DNA of 64,000 nucleotides from Fimbriimonadaceae bacterium (GTDB taxonomy: Bacteria; Armatimonadota; Fimbriimonadia; Fimbriimonadales; Fimbriimonadaceae). Both the position numbers and the translations under genes were made by a program. Positions 61,003 through 64,000 of this stretch are shown piece after piece. How positions within the stretch are numbered: position 1 is the first letter of the stretch; every line of letters begins with the position of its first letter. The stretch is taken from the NCBI GenBank assembly GCA_020847855.1, contig JADLBH010000018.1, forward strand, positions 62,001 through 126,000, written 5' to 3'. The notes beneath the pieces are model-generated. The model was not told where the DNA came from and searched no databases. It saw only the letters and a list, made by a program, of their open reading frames with translations.

Positions 61003-61395
61003 TTACAGCTTGACTCTCGGGCGCAGCTTGTCCATCGTCTTGGGACCAATTCCCTTGACTTCGACCAGTTCCTCCACGGAGCGAAACGGGCCATGGGTCG
61101 AACGATAGTCAAGGATTCTCTGGGCTAGCGCAGGGCCGATGCGGGGCAGGGTCTCCAACTCTGCGGCGCTCGCCGAATTGATCGCGACAACCTGAGCTTG
61201 GCTCGGGCGTGGGGCCGGGTTCGTGCCTAAAAGAGGCGCGACGCCGGAAGCTTGCGTAGTGCCCTTGGTACGGACGGGCGCGCCCTTTGTGGCCAAGTGT
61301 TGCTGGCCGACCGCGCCCACCCCGACAAGCGCCAAGGAGGCGATCCCGACGACGGACGCTTTCTGCAGTCCCGAGAGCGAATCGAAAAACGACAC
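61003..61395 (-). CDS. comEA: ComEA-like helix-hairpin-helix protein
   Basis: The 130-residue protein has one N-terminal helix anchor (ASVVGIASLALVGVGAVG), a Thr/Pro/Ala linker and two HhH motifs (INSASAAELETLPRIGPALAQRILDYR and FRSVEELVEVKGIGPKTMDKLRP). ComEA binds incoming DNA during transformation. With the prepilin at 15.4 kb this suggests natural competence, though comEC and comF are not here. The start is GTG 61395 with GGAGG upstream. Confidence 0.88.
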   Translation of the reverse strand: MSFFDSLSGLQKASVVGIASLALVGVGAVGQQHLATKGAPVRTKGTTQASGVAPLLGTNPAPRPSQAQVVAINSASAAELETLPRIGPALAQRILDYRSTHGPFRSVEELVEVKGIGPKTMDKLRPRVKL

Positions 61396-61446
61396 ATCCC
61401 CTCCGCTCTCCCTGTCACGACTTTACAGGGCAGAGGAGGCGATTGT

Positions 61447-62358
61447 CTAGGGGAACCGCTCCGATTTTTCCACAAGGGCGTGGCGCCAACCTCGCACGCT
61501 GACTTGGCACGCCTCCGCTCGCACTGCATAGAGCAGCCGCTCCAAGACTAGGGCACCGGTATGCAGAGAGCCCTCCCTTCCCGGCTCGATCCCCGGCAGC
61601 GCCCGACGAGTCGCGAGGTCCATGGCGCACAGCGAGGCGGCCATCTTGGAGACCTCCTCGTAGCCGAGGGTCTGACCGTGAACTCGGTCAGGTTCCCAGT
61701 CGGAGAGCCCCTCTCGGATTGAGACTAGGTTCGTTGCGGTCGCCCCTAGGGCGACCACGGACCCTGCCCGACCCGGCAGAAAGCAATAGCCAATCTCCCT
61801 GTCCACATCTGCGCACGCGCGAACCATGTCGAGCGGGCTCAAGGTTTGGGGCTCGTCCAGGGCGTCACGCACACCCAAGGCACCGACCGGTGAACTACAC
61901 CGGTAGAGCGCTCGCCCGTGGTCCGCGGTGGCTACCTCGCTCGAGTGGCCACCTGGGTCCAAGATCGTCACCCGATGCTCGCCAGCCCATCGCGGGTCGA
62001 ACACGACGCTTTCGAGGCCGAGCTGCGCCTCGTCGTCTGCGGTGAGGATCTCCACCGGGGTCCCTTGCTCGCGGGCGGCGGTCAGGAACTCATCGGCGTT
62101 CGAGGCCAGGCGCGCCGCCATCGTCGCTGCGGCGAGGATCGGCTCGGCACCGTGGTTTCGCGCGATCTGAAACTGCCGTCGAAGCTCGGCGAGAGTCGCT
62201 TCCATACCTGCCTTGCCGAGAACCCGCGTCCTCTTGGTGCCCTCCCCGAGGCCCGTGACCGCCGAGGCTTCGGCTATCGAAATCCAACGGCCGTCCTGTC
62301 GCTCGGCCACGAGCAAGAGGACGGAGTTGGAACCTACGTCCACTACGGCTCGGCGCAC
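61447..62358 (-). CDS. ppx/gppA: Exopolyphosphatase/guanosine pentaphosphate phosphatase family
   Basis: The 303-residue protein has the actin-like ATPase fold: AVVDVGSNSVLLLVAE (phosphate 1), AAATMAARLASNADEF and the TILDPGGHSSEVATAD (phosphate 2), then VGALGVRD. It is like the short Ppx/GppA proteins that hydrolyse polyphosphate or pppGpp. The start is GTG 62358, seven bases after a TACACT that is shared in a palindrome with the divergent kinase gene. Confidence 0.88.
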   Translation of the reverse strand: MRRAVVDVGSNSVLLLVAERQDGRWISIAEASAVTGLGEGTKRTRVLGKAGMEATLAELRRQFQIARNHGAEPILAAATMAARLASNADEFLTAAREQGTPVEILTADDEAQLGLESVVFDPRWAGEHRVTILDPGGHSSEVATADHGRALYRCSSPVGALGVRDALDEPQTLSPLDMVRACADVDREIGYCFLPGRAGSVVALGATATNLVSIREGLSDWEPDRVHGQTLGYEEVSKMAASLCAMDLATRRALPGIEPGREGSLHTGALVLERLLYAVRAEACQVSVRGWRHALVEKSERFP

Positions 62359-62365
62359 GCGGGCG

Positions 62366-62375
62366 AGTGTACACT
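62366..62375. promoter_or_regulatory. Palindromic double -10 AGTGTACACT for ppx/gppA and the FGGY kinase
   Basis: On the plus strand TACACT (62370-62375) lies six bases before GTG 62382. On the minus strand TACACT (62371-62366) lies seven bases before GTG 62358. The two hexamers overlap by two bases, so the promoters would be mutually exclusive. Confidence 0.6.
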
Positions 62376-62381
62376 GGGCCC

Positions 62382-63770
62382 GTGCCGAACCTGGCAGGGA
62401 TTGATGTCGGTACCTCGGCCTGCAAGGCCGTGCTCATGGACGAGCGCGGAAAACTCCTAGCCCGTGCAAGCCGCTCCTACGGTATGAGCACTCCTGCGCC
62501 GGGATGGGCGGAACAGGATCCTGAGGAGTGGGTGAGGGCGGCCCAGGGTTGCCTTGCCGAGTTAGCCTTGACGCCGGACGCGATCGCCTTTACGGGGCAG
62601 ATGCACGGTGGCGTGTTTCTGGATGACGCCTTGAATGTGATCCGGCCCGCCCTGCTGTGGTGCGACCAGCGGACCGAGCAGGAATGTGCCGATCTGTCGT
62701 CAATCGCGGGGATCGAGGAGATCTCGCTCAACCGAGTCTCCCCCGGCTTCCAGGCACCGAGCGTTCTGTGGCTCCGCAACCACGAGCCTGCCTCGTTCGC
62801 ACGACTCCGGCACGTCTTGTTTCCCAAGGACTTTGTCCAGCTAAGGTTGGGCGGCCCTCTCACGACGGAGGCGACGGACGCCTCGGGATCGGGGCTCTTC
62901 AATACGAAGGCCCGAACTTGGTCTGAAGACCTGCTCCAGGCCGTGGGCTTGGATCAGACGCTCTTCCCGACCTGCCATGAACCGGGAGAGCGGCTTTCGG
63001 ACGTCGGGCCCGTCCTCGTGGCGGGGGCGGGGGATCAGCCTGCCGGGGCGGTGGGCGTTGGAGCGACCCGCCCGGGCCGCGTAGCGTTGAGCCTGGGGAC
63101 GAGCGGGGTCGCCCTCGCCGCCTTGGACGAGCCGCCCCAAGGCGCGCACCCCGCCGTGAACTGTTTTTGTCACGCGGACGGCGGCTGGCTCCGGCTCGGT
63201 GTGATGCTGGGTTGCGGCGGATCGCTCGCTTGGGCTCGAAGAGCGTTTTGGCCGGGGGCCGACTTCCGAGAGATCGCCGAGCTTGCCGAGACCGCGAGTT
63301 GGACGGAGCATGGCCCGGTCTTCCTCCCTTATGTCTCAGGGGAGCGATGCCCGGTCGTGGCGCCAGGAGCGACGGCATCCCTCTTGGGTCTGCGCGCCTC
63401 CCATGAGCCGAGCGACCTTGCGCTATCCGTGTTCACGGGCGTGACCTGCGGCCTGATGGACTGCTACGACCTGGTCGGAGGCTCGGCCGGGGAGCTTTAC
63501 CTGACCGGGGGCGGATCGTCGAGCCCGTTCTGGTGCCAGTTGATCGCCGACGCATCGGGCGCGACGTGCTTGGTGCCAGAAGTGGACGAGGGCCCGGCCA
63601 TGGGAGCTGCGCTCCTGGCCGGGGTCGGGCTCGGGGTTTGGCCCGACGCGCACTCCGCCGCTACGGCGACGATCCGGGTCGCTCAGGAGTTTAGGCCCAG
63701 CGGAAGGGACTTCGGACCACTCCGAACTAGGTTCGCGGCATGCCGTTCCGTTTCCCTTGGGCCCGATTAG
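62382..63770 (+). CDS. FGGY-family carbohydrate kinase (xylulokinase-like)
   Basis: The 462-residue cytoplasmic protein has LAGIDVGTSACKAVLMDERGKLLA (phosphate 1), AFTGQMHGGVFLDD, LLWCDQRTEQE, the GAGDQPAGAVGVG region (catalytic Asp), LSLGTSGVALA (phosphate 2) and LYLTGGGSSSPFWCQLIADASG (adenosine). The QMHG motif is typical of xylulokinases. It phosphorylates a ketopentose or similar sugar. The substrate is inferred. GTG 62382 is chosen because TACACT lies six bases upstream; an upstream GTG at 62367 lies inside that hexamer. Confidence 0.9.
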   Translation: MPNLAGIDVGTSACKAVLMDERGKLLARASRSYGMSTPAPGWAEQDPEEWVRAAQGCLAELALTPDAIAFTGQMHGGVFLDDALNVIRPALLWCDQRTEQECADLSSIAGIEEISLNRVSPGFQAPSVLWLRNHEPASFARLRHVLFPKDFVQLRLGGPLTTEATDASGSGLFNTKARTWSEDLLQAVGLDQTLFPTCHEPGERLSDVGPVLVAGAGDQPAGAVGVGATRPGRVALSLGTSGVALAALDEPPQGAHPAVNCFCHADGGWLRLGVMLGCGGSLAWARRAFWPGADFREIAELAETASWTEHGPVFLPYVSGERCPVVAPGATASLLGLRASHEPSDLALSVFTGVTCGLMDCYDLVGGSAGELYLTGGGSSSPFWCQLIADASGATCLVPEVDEGPAMGAALLAGVGLGVWPDAHSAATATIRVAQEFRPSGRDFGPLRTRFAACRSVSLGPD

Positions 63771-63856
63771 GGTACGTATGCGATACAATCAGGCTTGACG
63801 CCAAGCGAGGGCCGCTCGAAGGATTGCCCCCGCTCCCGACAAGGAACGACACTAAC

Positions 63857-64000
63857 GTGATCAACGACGACATCCAACCAACCGCTGCGGACGAGACCCC
63901 AGAGGCGGTTGCAACGCCCGAACCCACAAACGCGAGCGACCTTCCCGAGGTTTCCGAGACGATGGCCCCGATCGCCGAGGCCGAGCCGACGCCGGCACCA
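63857..64000 (+). CDS. Unidentified protein, N-terminus only
   Basis: The first 48 codons from GTG 63857 read MINDDIQPTAADETPEAVA and continue as an acidic, Pro/Thr/Ala-rich, probably disordered segment. AAGGA lies 11 bases upstream and TACAAT (63784-63789) about 67 bases upstream, so this gene seems leadered. Acidic tails of this kind precede translation factors or ribosomal protein S1 in some phyla, but the fragment is too short to decide. Confidence 0.55.
   Translation, partial: MINDDIQPTAADETPEAVATPEPTNASDLPEVSETMAPIAEAEPTPAP

Overview
The window is a compact, high-GC bacterial chromosome segment carrying about 55 protein genes and no tRNA, rRNA, CRISPR array, prophage or insertion sequence that I can see. 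Gene content points to a two-membrane bacterium of the Armatimonadota/Fimbriimonadia type. The indications are lpxB (lipid A), planctomycete-like cytochrome/DUF1549/DUF1553 and DUF1501 proteins, DUF1080, thyX, RNase J, a type IV prepilin with the usual FTLIEVLVV start, and many Tat-type SRRxxLK signals. This placement is inferred from gene families, not from a marker-gene tree.

Layout. 1-8 kb: partial dapF with a large unrecognised partner, a MerR regulator, thyX, a pabA/trpG glutaminase, a membrane protein and typA. 8-16 kb: a PhyH dioxygenase, two small membrane-anchored proteins, a DUF1501 protein, lipB, a Lys/Ala-rich basic protein, a polysaccharide deacetylase and aconitase. 15.4-21.2 kb (minus strand): a redox and secretion-flavoured cluster with two secreted CxxC paralogues, uvrC, a VKOR-like membrane protein fused to thioredoxin, a 10-cysteine exported peptide, a four-helix membrane protein with an apparent frameshift, and a prepilin. 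21-27.4 kb: pspA and a DUF1080/DUF1501/DUF1553 module, followed by about 570 gene-free bases holding an inverted-repeat element. 28-38.9 kb: atpD with a terminator, then a GNAT protein, intradiol dioxygenase, apbE, a FGE-sulfatase domain protein, two Tat-signal sugar-type enzymes, atpC, rnj, queC and queE. 39-47 kb: a degenerate deacetylase, an Fe-S membrane oxidoreductase, acpS, pstSCA, rimO and an M42 peptidase. 47-64 kb: WD40 protein, lipoprotein, GH57 branching enzyme, MlaE permease, ychF, lpxB, a zinc-ribbon/lipoprotein/GT2 operon, a lysozyme-like protein, a GT39-type transferase, a GNAT enzyme, comEA, ppx/gppA and a FGGY kinase. The start of an unidentified gene lies at the right edge.

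Three genome-wide habits stand out. First, many first-of-operon genes have a TAnnnT or CATAAT hexamer only 6-8 bases before the start codon and no Shine-Dalgarno sequence, which predicts leaderless mRNAs. Second, convergent neighbours often share a four-base palindromic stop (CTAG, TTAA or TTAG). Third, genes inside operons are often coupled by overlaps of the GTGA, TTGA or ATGA type. The leaderless pattern was used to choose several start codons here. The most distinctive possible system is the VKOR-thioredoxin/Cys-rich peptide/prepilin cluster.
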